Shown piece after piece: positions 26,741-35,449 of a DNA stretch of 64,000 bases. A program made the translations under genes and the position numbers. The first letter of the stretch is position 1. Every line of letters begins with the position of its first letter. The DNA lies in NCBI GenBank assembly GCA_001917435.1, contig MNEA01000151.1, positions 1 through 64,000 on the forward strand, given 5' to 3'. The notes beneath the pieces were generated by a model. It was not told where the DNA came from. It worked only from the letters and a program-made list of their open reading frames with translations, and searched no databases. Source of the stretch: Acidobacteria bacterium 13_2_20CM_2_57_6 (GTDB lineage Bacteria > Acidobacteriota > Terriglobia > Acidiferrales > UBA7541).

Positions 26741-28630
26741 ATGAACATTCTCGATCTCCTCGTCGGCAAGCCCTTGGCGACCAGCGAAGAGCGCGCCGAG
26801 GAAGTTGGGCCGCTCCAGGGCATTCCTATCTTCGGACTGGACGCGCTCAGCTCCGCGGCCTACGGCCCGGAAGCTGCGCTCACCTTGCTTATTCCGCTCG
26901 GTCTTCTGGGGCTGAACTACATTATCCCCGTCAGCGCAGCCATCATCGCCCTGCTCGTCATTGTTTATTTTTCCTATCTTCAGACGATCGCCGCCTATCC
27001 CGGAGGTGGCGGCTCGTACACCGTGGCGCGCTTCAATTTAGGAGCGCGTCCCAGCCTGCTGGCGGCCGCGGCCTTGCTTACCGACTATATTCTCACCGCG
27101 GCCGTGGGAATTTCTGCCGGCGTCGGTGCGCTTATCTCTGCAGTTCCTTCCTTGCAGCCCCACACGTTGTCGTTTTGTCTTGGCATTCTTCTTATGGTCA
27201 CTATCGTCAATCTTCGCGGCCTCCGCGAAGCGGGCGTCGCCTTCATGGTGCCGACGTATCTTTTTGTTGGAACCATCTTGATCGTCATTGGCGCCGGCCT
27301 GATTGCCGTATGGCGCAGCGGCGGACATCCCGTGCCTTTGACGCCTCTTCCGCCTCCCTCCCCCGCGAGCGAAGCCGTCAGCTACTGGCTGCTCCTGAAG
27401 GTTTTCGCCACCGGTTGCACGGCGCTCACTGGAGTGGAGGCGGTCAGCAACGGCGTGAAGGCTTTTCGCGAGCCGGCCGTCAAAAACGCCCAGCGCACTC
27501 TTACCGTGATCATTTTCATTCTCGCCGTGCTTCTTGCCGGAATTTCCCACCTCGTCAAAGCCTACGGAATCGTCGCCACAGTGCCCGGCAGGCCCGGATA
27601 CCAGAGCATCCTCTCGATGCTCACCGTCGCTGTTTTCGGCAAAGGCATTTTCTATTACCTGACTATCACTTCCATCCTGCTGGTCCTCTCGCTTTCCGCA
27701 AACACCGCCTTTGCGGACTTCCCGCGCCTGTGCCGCGCCATCGCGCAGAACAACTATCTTCCCCATGTGTTCCGCTTTCGCGGACGCCGCCTGGTGTATT
27801 CCTACGGCATCGTGACGCTCGCCTTGCTCACGGCGTTGCTGCTGATTTTTTTCGACGGAGTCACGGACAAATTGATTCCGCTGTACGCCGTCGGCGCGTT
27901 TTTGGCTTTTACGCTGTCGCAGGCCGGGATGGTCGTGCATTGGTACAGGAAGCGCGGCCGGCATTGGCAAAAAAGCGCGTTGGTGAACGGCATCGGTGCT
28001 TTTGTAACCGGCATCACCGTTTGCGTCGTGCTCGTCGCAAAATTCGCGGAGGGCGCCTGGATCACGCTCCTTTTTATTCCGCTGTTGATCGTGTTCTTTG
28101 GCTTCGTGCGGCGGCACTATCACGCCGTTCGCATGCGCACGGCGTGCGTCGTGCCGGTGCAGGCCCGGCACGCCGAGCCTCCCATCGCCGTTGTCGCCAT
28201 CGATCGCTGGAGCAGCATTACCAAACAAGGGCTCGAATTTGCCGCCAAAATCAGCAACGAAATCATCGGCATCCACGTGGAGCCCGACAAACATTCCGAG
28301 CTACTGAAGCTGGAGTGGCAGCGCTACGTCGAGACGCCGTTCCGCGCAGCCGGCCATCCGCCTCCCAAGCTCTTGATCCTGCCTTCGCCGTACCGGTTCG
28401 TCATCGTACCGATTCTTCAGTACATCCTCGAACTGTCCGCGTTGCATCCACAGCGCCGCATCGTTGTGGTGATTCCGGAACTCGTCGAAGGCCACTGGTA
28501 CGAATATTTTCTTCACAACCAGCGCGGCCGCTTGCTCGAATGGATGCTCCTGGTCCGCGGCAATGAGCGTATCTTCACCGTCAGCGCTCCCTACTACCTC
28601 GGAGAACCCCCGCGTCCGCCGTCGAAGTAA
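26741..28630 (+). CDS. APC-superfamily permease with large C-terminal cytoplasmic domain
   Basis: 629 aa. About 12 hydrophobic segments up to residue 465, beginning IFGLDALSSAAYGPEAALTLLIPLG, with PGGGGSYTVARFNLG and TGCTALTGVEAVSNGVKAFREP as APC landmarks. From about 490 a soluble tail follows (PPIAVVAIDRWSSITKQGLEFAAKISNEIIGIHVEPDKH, FVIVPILQYILELS), reminiscent of a USP-like nucleotide-binding regulatory domain. Start ATG 26741 (MNILDLLVGKPL) is chosen because the track start at 26618 overlaps the DUF6624 gene and its extra N-terminus looks non-coding. Substrate not assignable; amino acids or potassium-type transport are both possible. Confidence 0.85.
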   Translation: MNILDLLVGKPLATSEERAEEVGPLQGIPIFGLDALSSAAYGPEAALTLLIPLGLLGLNYIIPVSAAIIALLVIVYFSYLQTIAAYPGGGGSYTVARFNLGARPSLLAAAALLTDYILTAAVGISAGVGALISAVPSLQPHTLSFCLGILLMVTIVNLRGLREAGVAFMVPTYLFVGTILIVIGAGLIAVWRSGGHPVPLTPLPPPSPASEAVSYWLLLKVFATGCTALTGVEAVSNGVKAFREPAVKNAQRTLTVIIFILAVLLAGISHLVKAYGIVATVPGRPGYQSILSMLTVAVFGKGIFYYLTITSILLVLSLSANTAFADFPRLCRAIAQNNYLPHVFRFRGRRLVYSYGIVTLALLTALLLIFFDGVTDKLIPLYAVGAFLAFTLSQAGMVVHWYRKRGRHWQKSALVNGIGAFVTGITVCVVLVAKFAEGAWITLLFIPLLIVFFGFVRRHYHAVRMRTACVVPVQARHAEPPIAVVAIDRWSSITKQGLEFAAKISNEIIGIHVEPDKHSELLKLEWQRYVETPFRAAGHPPPKLLILPSPYRFVIVPILQYILELSALHPQRRIVVVIPELVEGHWYEYFLHNQRGRLLEWMLLVRGNERIFTVSAPYYLGEPPRPPSK

Positions 28631-28963
28631 ATATCCCCGCTGCTCCTTTTTCACAGAAGAATTTCTCGATTCTCCTTGACATGCTCATCCCCGGGGAAGA
28701 CCATCATGTGGAGGTTTCGCCATTTGCTGCGAGACTCCCGCTCCCTAGTCCGAGCGCAGTTCCTTGACATCTAAGCTCCGCATCGAGCGCCAAGAGGGCA
28801 GTACGTCCTCGGCTCGGTTTCTCCGCTCTCGCGGGGCCTAACCTTTTGTCCGCCGTATAGGACTGCACGCCCCAGACCCCGGCGGTTCCAAGCCACTGCG
28901 CTTGAGCCCGACTCGCTTCTCGCGAGGCCCGTTTTTGTATTTCTTATAAAAGGAGAACACCCC
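28631..28963. other. Intergenic region before ester cyclase gene
   Basis: 333 bases without a convincing gene. Two perfect -35-like TTGACA hexamers occur at 28676-28681 and 28764-28769, but neither has a good -10 at 16-18 bases. A weak CTCGC/GCGAG hairpin followed by TTTTT lies near 28915-28940, just before the ribosome site AAAGGAG of the next gene. The minus-strand ORF 28771-29058 is a shadow. Confidence 0.4.
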
Positions 28964-29410
28964 ATGTCAGAAAATAACAAAACCGTCGTCCGTCGTCTTA
29001 TCGAAGAAGTTTGGAACAGAGGCAATCTGTCGGTGGTAGACGAGCTCTTTACCCCCAACTACGAACACCACGACGCTTCGTCACCCGATTTCGGACGCGG
29101 CCCCGAGAGTGAAAGGAAGAGAGTAAATCTCTACCGCCATGCTTTCCCCGACCTTCGTTTGACGGTCGAGGACATTATTGCCGAAGGCGATATAGTCACG
29201 ACCCGTTGGTCCTGCCGCGGTACTCACAAAGGGGAACTTAACGGGATTGCGCCAACCGGCAAGCAGATTGCCGTTTCCGGAATCACTGTCGGCCGCCTCG
29301 CGAACGGCAAGCTGGCGGAAGGCTATGTCAACTGGGACGCTTTGGGTCTTATGCAGCAGCTCGGCGTCGTCCCTCAGCTTGCTGTCAAAACCAAAGCCGC
29401 CGTAAGGTAA
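28964..29410 (+). CDS. SnoaL-like ester cyclase family protein
   Basis: 148 aa cystatin-like alpha+beta barrel of the SnoaL/polyketide-cyclase group. Typical segments are NKTVVRRLIEEVWNRGNLSVVDELFTPNYEHHD, GPESERKRVNLYRHAFPDLRLTVEDIIAEGDIVTTRWSCRGTHKGEL and GIAPTGKQIAVSGITVGRLANGKLAEGYVNWD. Most bacterial members are of unknown physiological role; real polyketide cyclisation is not implied because no biosynthetic genes are near. AAAAGGAG lies upstream of the ATG. Confidence 0.88.
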   Translation: MSENNKTVVRRLIEEVWNRGNLSVVDELFTPNYEHHDASSPDFGRGPESERKRVNLYRHAFPDLRLTVEDIIAEGDIVTTRWSCRGTHKGELNGIAPTGKQIAVSGITVGRLANGKLAEGYVNWDALGLMQQLGVVPQLAVKTKAAVR

Positions 29411-29434
29411 CCATCCTCACGTTCCCAAACAGCC

Positions 29435-29463
29435 GGGAGGCCCGACTGCACGTCGGGCCTCCC
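29435..29463 (+). terminator. Perfect 12-bp terminator stem
   Basis: GGGAGGCCCGAC/GTCGGGCCTCCC with loop TGCAC followed by TTT. It separates the convergent ester cyclase (+) and PIN toxin (-) genes. Confidence 0.8.
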
Positions 29464-29464
29464 T

Positions 29465-29872
29465 TTACAGCGCCCAATTCTGCATCTTCAACCCCGGCAC
29501 GTGCCGGAACTCCCGCTCCTTATTCGTAACCAGTGTCAACCCTGCTGCCTTCGCATGCGCGGCAATCCACAGATCGGTATTCCCGATCATCTGCCCCTTG
29601 CGCTCCAGCTCCGCCCGCATCGTTCCATAAGCTTCCGCCGCCGTCTCCGGCAGGCCCATCACCGAGAGCGCTTGCGCCAACTCTCGTAAGAGCTCCAGCG
29701 CTGCCGCCAGCTGCGCGCTCTTCTCCGCCCCGTACAGCAATTCGCCAAGGATAATCACGGAGAGCGCCGCCTCTCCCTGCTTCAGCGCGCGGAATCGCTG
29801 CAGCACCGGGTCCGGCTTTTTTCGACGGATGTAGATGCAAATATTCGTGTCCAGCAGGAAGCGCGCCTCCAT
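29465..29872 (-). CDS. VapC/FitB-like PIN-domain toxin ribonuclease
   Basis: 135 aa PIN domain. Acidic site residues are seen in FLLDTNICIYIRRKKP (first Asp), SVIILGELLYGAEKS (Glu), and NTDLWIAAHAKAAGLTLVTNKEREFRHVPGL (two further Asp/Glu). Such toxins are Mg2+-dependent RNases acting on tRNA or rRNA. Upstream, where an antitoxin is expected, only a C-terminal remnant of a VapB-like protein remains, so this toxin may be orphaned or controlled from elsewhere. The coding frame of the toxin itself looks intact. Confidence 0.85.
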   Translation of the reverse strand: MEARFLLDTNICIYIRRKKPDPVLQRFRALKQGEAALSVIILGELLYGAEKSAQLAAALELLRELAQALSVMGLPETAAEAYGTMRAELERKGQMIGNTDLWIAAHAKAAGLTLVTNKEREFRHVPGLKMQNWAL

Positions 29873-29985
29873 AACAGTCCCTTGCGCTTTTGCGGCTTAT
29901 CTTTCTTCCGTCCTGGAAGCGTCAAGTCCGCCGGCAACGCCGCCAGCAAATCAAACGCCCGCGCCTGGGGCGGGTGGCAGGCCTT
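29872..29985 (-). pseudogene. Decayed VapB-type antitoxin remnant
   Basis: On the minus strand the frame reads RAFDLLAALPADLTLPGRKKDKPQKRKGLL directly into the toxin start, which resembles the C-terminus of AbrB-type VapB antitoxins. The frame is closed upstream by TAA at 29986-29988, no DNA-binding AbrB segment is found before it, and the usual stop overlapping the toxin ATG appears changed (CTGTTATGG, where TGATGG would be expected). It is too broken for the ORF track. Confidence 0.5.
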
Positions 29986-30148
29986 TTACGGAACGGCACT
30001 GCATCTCCCAGGGAATCCTTGGATAGGGGCGGATGAGTTGCCTCTCCGCGCCACGGGACAGAACTAATTCTTCCAGCAGTTTCTCTCGCCCACCCTCCCG
30101 CTTAAAATCTCTACAATATCTGCGTCCGCCGTTCGTCTACAGAGGTGG

Positions 30149-30730
30149 ATGAATGAACCGGTGAGCGTCACCTCGATGATCGAGCAAGACCGTCAAATCT
30201 CCGAAATCGTCGCGGGAGAACGCTCCCGGTTGCGCAATTTCATCCGCCGGCGTGTGCCCGATCCCTCCGATGCCGAGGACATTTTGCAGGAGGTCTTCTA
30301 CGAACTGGTAGAAGCCAATCGCTTGCTGATGCCCATTGGCCACGTGACCGGCTGGCTTTTTCGCGTGGCGCGAAATCGCATCACGGACCTTTTCCGCAAG
30401 AAGAAGCCCGTGGCCTCCAGTGACGTAGCGGTCGAGGACGAAGACGGCGAGCTGCTACGGATCGAAGATTTGTTGCCATCTCCCGATGCCGGGCCGGAAG
30501 CGCTCTACTTCCGCAACGTGCTTCTGGATGAGCTGGAGTTTGCGCTTGGCGAACTCCCCGCCGAGCAGCGTGAAGTATTCGTCGCTCACGAACTGGATGG
30601 CCACAGCTTCAAGGAGATGGCCGCGGAGACTGGCGTGAGCGTGAATACGCTGCTCTCGCGCAAGCGCTACGCGATGCTTCATCTCCGCGAACGATTGCAA
30701 AGTGTTTACGACGAATATAGGAAAGCATGA
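30149..30730 (+). CDS. ECF-type RNA polymerase sigma factor
   Basis: 193 aa. Region 2 covers about 20-85: RSRLRNFIRRRVPDPSDAEDILQEVFYELVEANR followed by VTGWLFRVARNRITDLFRKKK, the -10 recognition helix. An acidic linker (EDEDGELLRIEDLLPSPDAG) leads to region 4 at about 125-185: ALGELPAEQREVFVAHELDGHSFKEMAAETGVSVNTLLSRKRYAMLHLRERL, the -35-binding helix-turn-helix. The next gene, 10 bases downstream, is a small membrane protein and not a recognisable zinc anti-sigma factor. Confidence 0.92.
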   Translation: MNEPVSVTSMIEQDRQISEIVAGERSRLRNFIRRRVPDPSDAEDILQEVFYELVEANRLLMPIGHVTGWLFRVARNRITDLFRKKKPVASSDVAVEDEDGELLRIEDLLPSPDAGPEALYFRNVLLDELEFALGELPAEQREVFVAHELDGHSFKEMAAETGVSVNTLLSRKRYAMLHLRERLQSVYDEYRKA

Positions 30731-30740
30731 GGAACTGAAC

Positions 30741-31103
30741 ATGAGAAAGAAATGGATTTTCATTGCCCCGCTGGCGATTCTGGCGATCCCTGTATTTATT
30801 GCCATTGGCGGCGAAATAGTGTTGCACCTTTGGAATTGGCTGTTGCCGCCGCTGTTCGGCTGGCGCCAGATCACCTTCTGGCAAGCCCTTGGACTTCTGG
30901 CGCTGTGCCGCATCCTCTTCGGCGGATGGGGTGGTCATGGCTCTCCTCGCTCCAATATGCGGCGACGAATAGACGAGCGTGTTCGGCAACGCATGGACGA
31001 GCGCTGGGAGAAAATGACACCCGAGGAGCGCGAGAAGTTCCGCCAGGGCTTGCGGGGACGCTGCAGCCCATTCGAGCCGCCGGAGGCCAAGCCGACGTCG
31101 TGA
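30741..31103 (+). CDS. Small membrane protein co-transcribed with the sigma factor
   Basis: 120 aa. One or two hydrophobic segments in the first 65 residues (WIFIAPLAILAIPVFIAIGGEIVLHLW, ITFWQALGLLALCRILFGGWGG) are followed by a charged helical tail (RRRIDERVRQRMDERWEKMTPEEREKFRQGLRG). The MTPEEREKFRQ stretch resembles Spy/CpxP-like or heavy-metal-sensor tails, but I do not assign a family. Start ATG 30741 sits 10 bases after the sigma gene stop with TGAGGAAC upstream. A role as a membrane anti-sigma factor or target is possible on position alone. Confidence 0.75.
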   Translation: MRKKWIFIAPLAILAIPVFIAIGGEIVLHLWNWLLPPLFGWRQITFWQALGLLALCRILFGGWGGHGSPRSNMRRRIDERVRQRMDERWEKMTPEEREKFRQGLRGRCSPFEPPEAKPTS

Positions 31104-31309
31104 ATCCGGCGCAATGAGGCCTTCGGAGTCGGCGCCCATCGCCGGGCATTTTTCAACTGTCGACACTCGTTTCATCTCGACGGAGGGTGTGTACCCTCCC
31201 TATCGCCGGAAAGGAACTACCTAGTGACTCGTGCTGGTCACTTCGGGCCTCCGCGCATTGCTCTGATTTCGCAGCCAGAGTATCCTCTCCCTTCTTACGG
31301 AGGACTCGA

Positions 31310-34300
31310 ATGCGAATCGGTCGGGCAGGCAAGTGGTGCAGCAGTGGAATGGTCGGCGCAACTATTCTTTGTATTTCCTTCTGTACTTTTTTCTGCACTG
31401 TGGCGGATGCGCAGCAACTGGACCAGAATGTCCGCCAGCCATTTGACCAGAAACTCTTTTCCGAAATGCGCTGGCGCTGCATCGGACCATTCCGCGGAGG
31501 CCGCGCCGTTGCCGTCTCCGGCGTGCCGCACCAGCCGAACATCTTCTACATGGCGGCCGTCAATGGCGGCGTCTGGAAAACCACTGACTTCGGCAACACC
31601 TGGAATCCGATTTTCGACGACCAGCCCACGGGCTCCGTCGGCGCGCTGGCCGTTGCACCTTCCGACCCGAACATTATTTATGTGGGCAGCGGCGAAGGAT
31701 TGCAGCGCCCCGATCTGGCGACCGGCGATGGCGTTTACAAATCCACCGACGGGGGAAAGACCTGGACGCATCTTGGTCTACGCGACGCGCAGCAAATCAC
31801 CGCGATTCTTGTCGACCCGAAAAATCCCAACCGTGTTTTCGTCGCCGCCGAAGGGCACCCCTACGGTCCCAACGCCGAGCGCGGCGTCTTCCGCTCCACC
31901 GATGGCGGGCAGATTTTCCAGAACGTCCTCTACAAGGACGAAAACACCGGCGCTGCCGATCTTGCTTTCGATCCCACGAATTCGCAGACGATTTACGCGG
32001 CACTGTGGGCCGCGCGTGTTGCGCCGTGGGAGGTTCGCAGCGGCGCCTCCATCTATATCGCCGGGAGCGGGCTGTATAAATCGACGGATGGCGGCGAGAC
32101 CTGGAAGCCGTTGACCAAAGGATTGCCGGGAGCGACGGAAGGGCTCGGGCGAATCGGGATTGCCGTTGCGCCAGGCGATGCGAAGCGAATCTATGTTTCG
32201 GCGGAAGCCACGAAAGGCGCGGGAGTCTATCGCTCGGACGATGCGGGCGAGACCTGGAAGCAGGTAAACGGCGACCGCCGCATCGGGGGCCGCGGCCCGG
32301 GCGCGATGGGCATCGCTGTTGCGCCGGACAATCCGGACGTGATTTACGTGGCGAACACCACCACGTGGAAATCCACGGACGGCGGAAAAACATTTGTGGG
32401 ATTCAAAGGCGCGCCCGGCGGCGACGATTACCAGCGCATCTGGATCAGCGGGGAAAATCCGCAGATTATCGCGCTCAGCTCCGATCAGGGCACGGTCATT
32501 AGCGTGAACGGCGGTGCGACCTGGAGCACTTGGTACAACCAGCCGACGGCGCAGTTCTATCACCTGACCACGGACAATCGTTTTCCGTATTGGGTTTACG
32601 GCGCGCAACAGGAAAGCGGTTCGGTCGCGACGCAAAGCCGCAGCGATTACGGCGAAATTACCTTTCGCGATTGGCGGTTGCCGGGAATTTTCGAGTACGG
32701 CTACATCGCCGTGGATCCGCTGGACTCGAACATTTTGTATGGCGATTGGCTCACGCGCACCAGGCAGGATATCGGCGAGCACGCGAAAGTTACGCCCGAG
32801 CCAATTCGCCGCGGCGAATATCGCTATACGCGCACGCTGCCGGTGGTTTTTTCGCCGCTCGAACCGCACACCCTTTATTTTGCGGCCAACAAGCTTTTCA
32901 AAACGACCGACGCGGGGAATAGTTGGCAGGTCATCAGCGACGACCTCACGCGCGAGTCGTATGAAATTCCCGCGAATCTCGGAGTCTTCGCCGCGAGTGA
33001 TCCGGAAAAAGGAAAACATCGCGGCGTCATTTATGCCGTTGCGCCTTCGTTCAAGGAAGCGAACACCATCTGGGCGGGCACCGACGATGGACTGATTTAC
33101 GTCACACGCGACGGCGGGAAACCTTGGCAGAACGTCACGCCGCCGCAGCTGAAGCCGTGGAGCAAAGTTTCCATTATCGAAGCGTCGCACTTCGATGCGG
33201 GAACGGCGTACGCGGCGATCAATTCATTCCGGCTCGACGATTTGAGCGCGCACATTTACCGCACGCGCGACTTCGGCAAAACGTGGACGGAAATTACAAA
33301 AGGGATTCCCGATGGCGGCGCCAGCAACGTGGTGCGTGAAGATGCAGTTCGCAAAGGCTTGCTGTTCGCAGGGACGGAAGGCTCCGTCTACGTTTCCTTC
33401 AACGATGGAGACGACTGGCAGCCGTTGCAGTTGAATTTGCCGCACACGTCGATGCGCGATCTGGCGATTCACGGCGACGATTTAATCGTGGCCACACACG
33501 GCCGTTCGTTCTGGATTCTTGACGACATCACGCCGCTGCGGCAACTAAATGCGGACGTAGCAAAAGCGAGTGTGCATCTCTTCACCCCGCAAGAAGCGTT
33601 TCGTGTCCGCTGGAATCGGAATCCCGATACGCCGTTGCCGCCGGAATTTCCCGCGGGGAAAAACCCTCCTGATGGGGCGATTATCGATTACTACCTCGCG
33701 TCCAGCGCGGGCAAGCCGGTTACCCTGGAAATTCTCGACGAACAAAATCATTTGGTGCGTCGATACTCTAGCTCAGACCAGGCCGAGCCGCTGGAAAAAA
33801 CAGCGGGCGAGCATCCCATCCCGATGTACTGGGTGCGCCCGGCGCAAACTCTCTCTGCGGCTGCGGGAATGCATCGATTTGTATGGGACTTGCATTACGC
33901 GCCGCCGGATTCGCTCGGTCATGAATTTCCGATTTCCGCGATCGTGCACGACACTCCGAAATATCCGCTTGGAGCATGGGCATTGCCGGGGAACTACACA
34001 GCAAAGCTGACGGTCGATGGAAAGAGCCATTCTCAGTCGTTTGCGGTAAAGATGGATCCGCGCATCCAGTCTTCGCTTGCGGATCTTCGCAAACAATTTG
34101 AAATGCAGAGCGGCTCGGTCGAGGGAATGAACGAAAGTTTCGAGGCGCTTGCCCAAGTTCGGTCGGTGCGCGCGCAATTGAAGGATCGTGCCGCGAAAGC
34201 AGGGAAGGGTGCCGTTGCCGATGCCATCGCCGCTGTCGACAAGCAATCCGCCGAAATGGAAGGCGCTGCGCAGAGCAATTTCTTCGGCTTGCCTCCGGGA

Positions 34301-34582
34301 GGGAAGCAGCCGGAGAGTTTTTCCACCTTGAATCAACATTTTGGTGGACCCCTGGCGGTTGCCGATAGCGCCGATGCCGCGCCCACGACGCAAGCCACTG
34401 CGGTCTACAAGGAACTCGAAGACGATCTAGAAAAGCTCACCGCGCAGTGGACCAGGATCCGACAGCAAAATATCGCGGCGCTTAACTCCCAACTCAAGAA
34501 GGCCGGACTCGCCGCAGTCGATCCGAACAAATCACCGGATGCCGCTACCTCTTCCGATGCGGATGGAAACGACCAACCCTAG
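31310..34582 (+). CDS. Exported BNR/VPS10-type beta-propeller protein (copy 2)
   Basis: 1090 aa. Start ATG 31310 has GGAGG 7 bases upstream and gives signal peptide MVGATILCISFCTFFCTVADAQ after a short basic segment; the track start at 31187 has neither. Asp-box repeats include KTTDFGNTW, KSTDGGKTW, RSDDAGETW, KTTDAGNSW, RTRDFGKTW. It shares with copy 1 the opening EMRWRCIGPFRGGRAVAVSGV, and internally FKGAPGGDDYQ, TWYNQPTAQFYHLTTDNRFPYWVYGAQQ, and the post-propeller segment YYLASSAGKPVTLEILDEQ. The C-terminus is helical and ends in a Ser/Asp-rich tail. Binding or sensing of an extracellular polymer is more certain than hydrolysis. Confidence 0.85.
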   Translation: MRIGRAGKWCSSGMVGATILCISFCTFFCTVADAQQLDQNVRQPFDQKLFSEMRWRCIGPFRGGRAVAVSGVPHQPNIFYMAAVNGGVWKTTDFGNTWNPIFDDQPTGSVGALAVAPSDPNIIYVGSGEGLQRPDLATGDGVYKSTDGGKTWTHLGLRDAQQITAILVDPKNPNRVFVAAEGHPYGPNAERGVFRSTDGGQIFQNVLYKDENTGAADLAFDPTNSQTIYAALWAARVAPWEVRSGASIYIAGSGLYKSTDGGETWKPLTKGLPGATEGLGRIGIAVAPGDAKRIYVSAEATKGAGVYRSDDAGETWKQVNGDRRIGGRGPGAMGIAVAPDNPDVIYVANTTTWKSTDGGKTFVGFKGAPGGDDYQRIWISGENPQIIALSSDQGTVISVNGGATWSTWYNQPTAQFYHLTTDNRFPYWVYGAQQESGSVATQSRSDYGEITFRDWRLPGIFEYGYIAVDPLDSNILYGDWLTRTRQDIGEHAKVTPEPIRRGEYRYTRTLPVVFSPLEPHTLYFAANKLFKTTDAGNSWQVISDDLTRESYEIPANLGVFAASDPEKGKHRGVIYAVAPSFKEANTIWAGTDDGLIYVTRDGGKPWQNVTPPQLKPWSKVSIIEASHFDAGTAYAAINSFRLDDLSAHIYRTRDFGKTWTEITKGIPDGGASNVVREDAVRKGLLFAGTEGSVYVSFNDGDDWQPLQLNLPHTSMRDLAIHGDDLIVATHGRSFWILDDITPLRQLNADVAKASVHLFTPQEAFRVRWNRNPDTPLPPEFPAGKNPPDGAIIDYYLASSAGKPVTLEILDEQNHLVRRYSSSDQAEPLEKTAGEHPIPMYWVRPAQTLSAAAGMHRFVWDLHYAPPDSLGHEFPISAIVHDTPKYPLGAWALPGNYTAKLTVDGKSHSQSFAVKMDPRIQSSLADLRKQFEMQSGSVEGMNESFEALAQVRSVRAQLKDRAAKAGKGAVADAIAAVDKQSAEMEGAAQSNFFGLPPGGKQPESFSTLNQHFGGPLAVADSADAAPTTQATAVYKELEDDLEKLTAQWTRIRQQNIAALNSQLKKAGLAAVDPNKSPDAATSSDADGNDQP

Positions 34583-34630
34583 ACAGTAAAAAGAAAGGCT
34601 GGTGGTGACCTAGGCAGTGCGCCCAGAAGC

Positions 34631-34662
34631 GACCATGGTCGGACTATAGTTGGACCATGGTC
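34631..34662 (+). promoter_or_regulatory. Twin palindromes, candidate operator of the vapBC module
   Basis: GACCATGGTC occurs twice, at 34631-34640 and 34653-34662, 22 bases centre to centre (two helical turns), with the smaller palindrome ACTATAGT between. A -35-like TTGGAC (34650-34655) overlaps the second copy, with TATTGT about 18 bases on. Toxin-antitoxin operons are autoregulated through paired palindromes bound by the antitoxin, and the antitoxin ATG lies 36 bases downstream. Confidence 0.6.
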
Positions 34663-34697
34663 TAATGATATGCTATTGTAAGTGTGGGAGTTGCACC

Positions 34698-34964
34698 ATG
34701 GAAGAAATCGCTATCTCCAAGTTCAAAGCTACGTGTTTGGCAGTGCTGGAGCGCGTCCGCAAGACCGGCAAGCCGGTGGTCGTGACACGCTTCGGGCAGC
34801 CCATCGCCCAAATCAGTCCCCCGGGAGTCGCTAAGAACATCAAGCTGGGTGGCGGCGCGGGCACGATGGTCATTCTGGGAGACATCGTTGGCCCCATCGG
34901 CGAGGAGTCGGATTGGGAAGCCGCTCAGGACCCAGAGACCGAGGAAGCTAAGAAGACCGAATGA
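34698..34964 (+). CDS. Phd/YefM-family antitoxin
   Basis: 88 aa. The Phd/YefM N-terminal DNA-binding domain is seen as EIAISKFKATCLAVLERVRKTGKPVVVTRFGQPIAQISP, followed by an acidic, flexible C-terminus (GEESDWEAAQDPETEEAKKTE) that would wrap the toxin. Start ATG 34698 has GGGAG 8 bases upstream; the track start at 34650 lies inside the palindrome region. The gene overlaps the downstream PIN toxin gene by ATGA, typical of coupled antitoxin-toxin pairs. Regulation is probably through the two GACCATGGTC palindromes upstream. Confidence 0.88.
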   Translation: MEEIAISKFKATCLAVLERVRKTGKPVVVTRFGQPIAQISPPGVAKNIKLGGGAGTMVILGDIVGPIGEESDWEAAQDPETEEAKKTE

Positions 34965-35356
34965 GGCTCCTGCTGGACACGCATATCTGGATCTGGAGCC
35001 ATGCCGAAGCGCACAAGCTTTCTTCCGAAGTGGCGCGCGAACTGACAAATCCTCAAAACGAAAGATATCTCTCTGCCGTTAGCGTTTGGGAAACAATCCT
35101 TTTGCTGGAGAAGAAGCGAATTCGATCGAAAGGGGATTTCCTAGATTGGTTCAAGAGATCGAAGCTCGCGCTGGGTTTGATTGAAGTTCCATTGAACTGG
35201 GAGATTGCCCGCGAGATACGATACACAACTCTGGGATATCGTGATCCGGCAGACCGTTTTTTGGTGGCGACGGCGAAAGTCTACGACCTGACACTAGTGA
35301 CCGCCGACGAACGGCTGATGCACATTCCGGGCTTGAAGGTGCTCGCGAACCGGTAG
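34961..35356 (+). CDS. VapC-type PIN-domain toxin
   Basis: 131 aa PIN-domain RNase. RLLLDTHIWIWSHAE holds the first Asp, SAVSVWETILLLEKKRI the Glu, and YRDPADRFLVATAKVYDLTLVTADERL the remaining acidic residues; the W-I-W/SVWE pattern is that of VapC proteins paired with Phd-type antitoxins. The start overlaps the antitoxin stop. The system lies between two large propeller genes, a typical accessory position. Confidence 0.9.
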   Translation: MRLLLDTHIWIWSHAEAHKLSSEVARELTNPQNERYLSAVSVWETILLLEKKRIRSKGDFLDWFKRSKLALGLIEVPLNWEIAREIRYTTLGYRDPADRFLVATAKVYDLTLVTADERLMHIPGLKVLANR

Positions 35357-35449
35357 AACACTGCACTTCATTCGAATCAATTGCAATTGAATATGTTTTG
35401 CGGGGATGCCATAGACAAGCTATCCTCTCGGCCACTGGGAGATCCCTTG

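Noticed and set aside
29882-30067. 61-aa plus-strand ORF
   Set aside because: Opposite the decayed antitoxin remnant; no ribosome site and no family resemblance.
31778-33190. 470-aa minus-strand ORF
   Set aside because: Antisense shadow of propeller copy 2.
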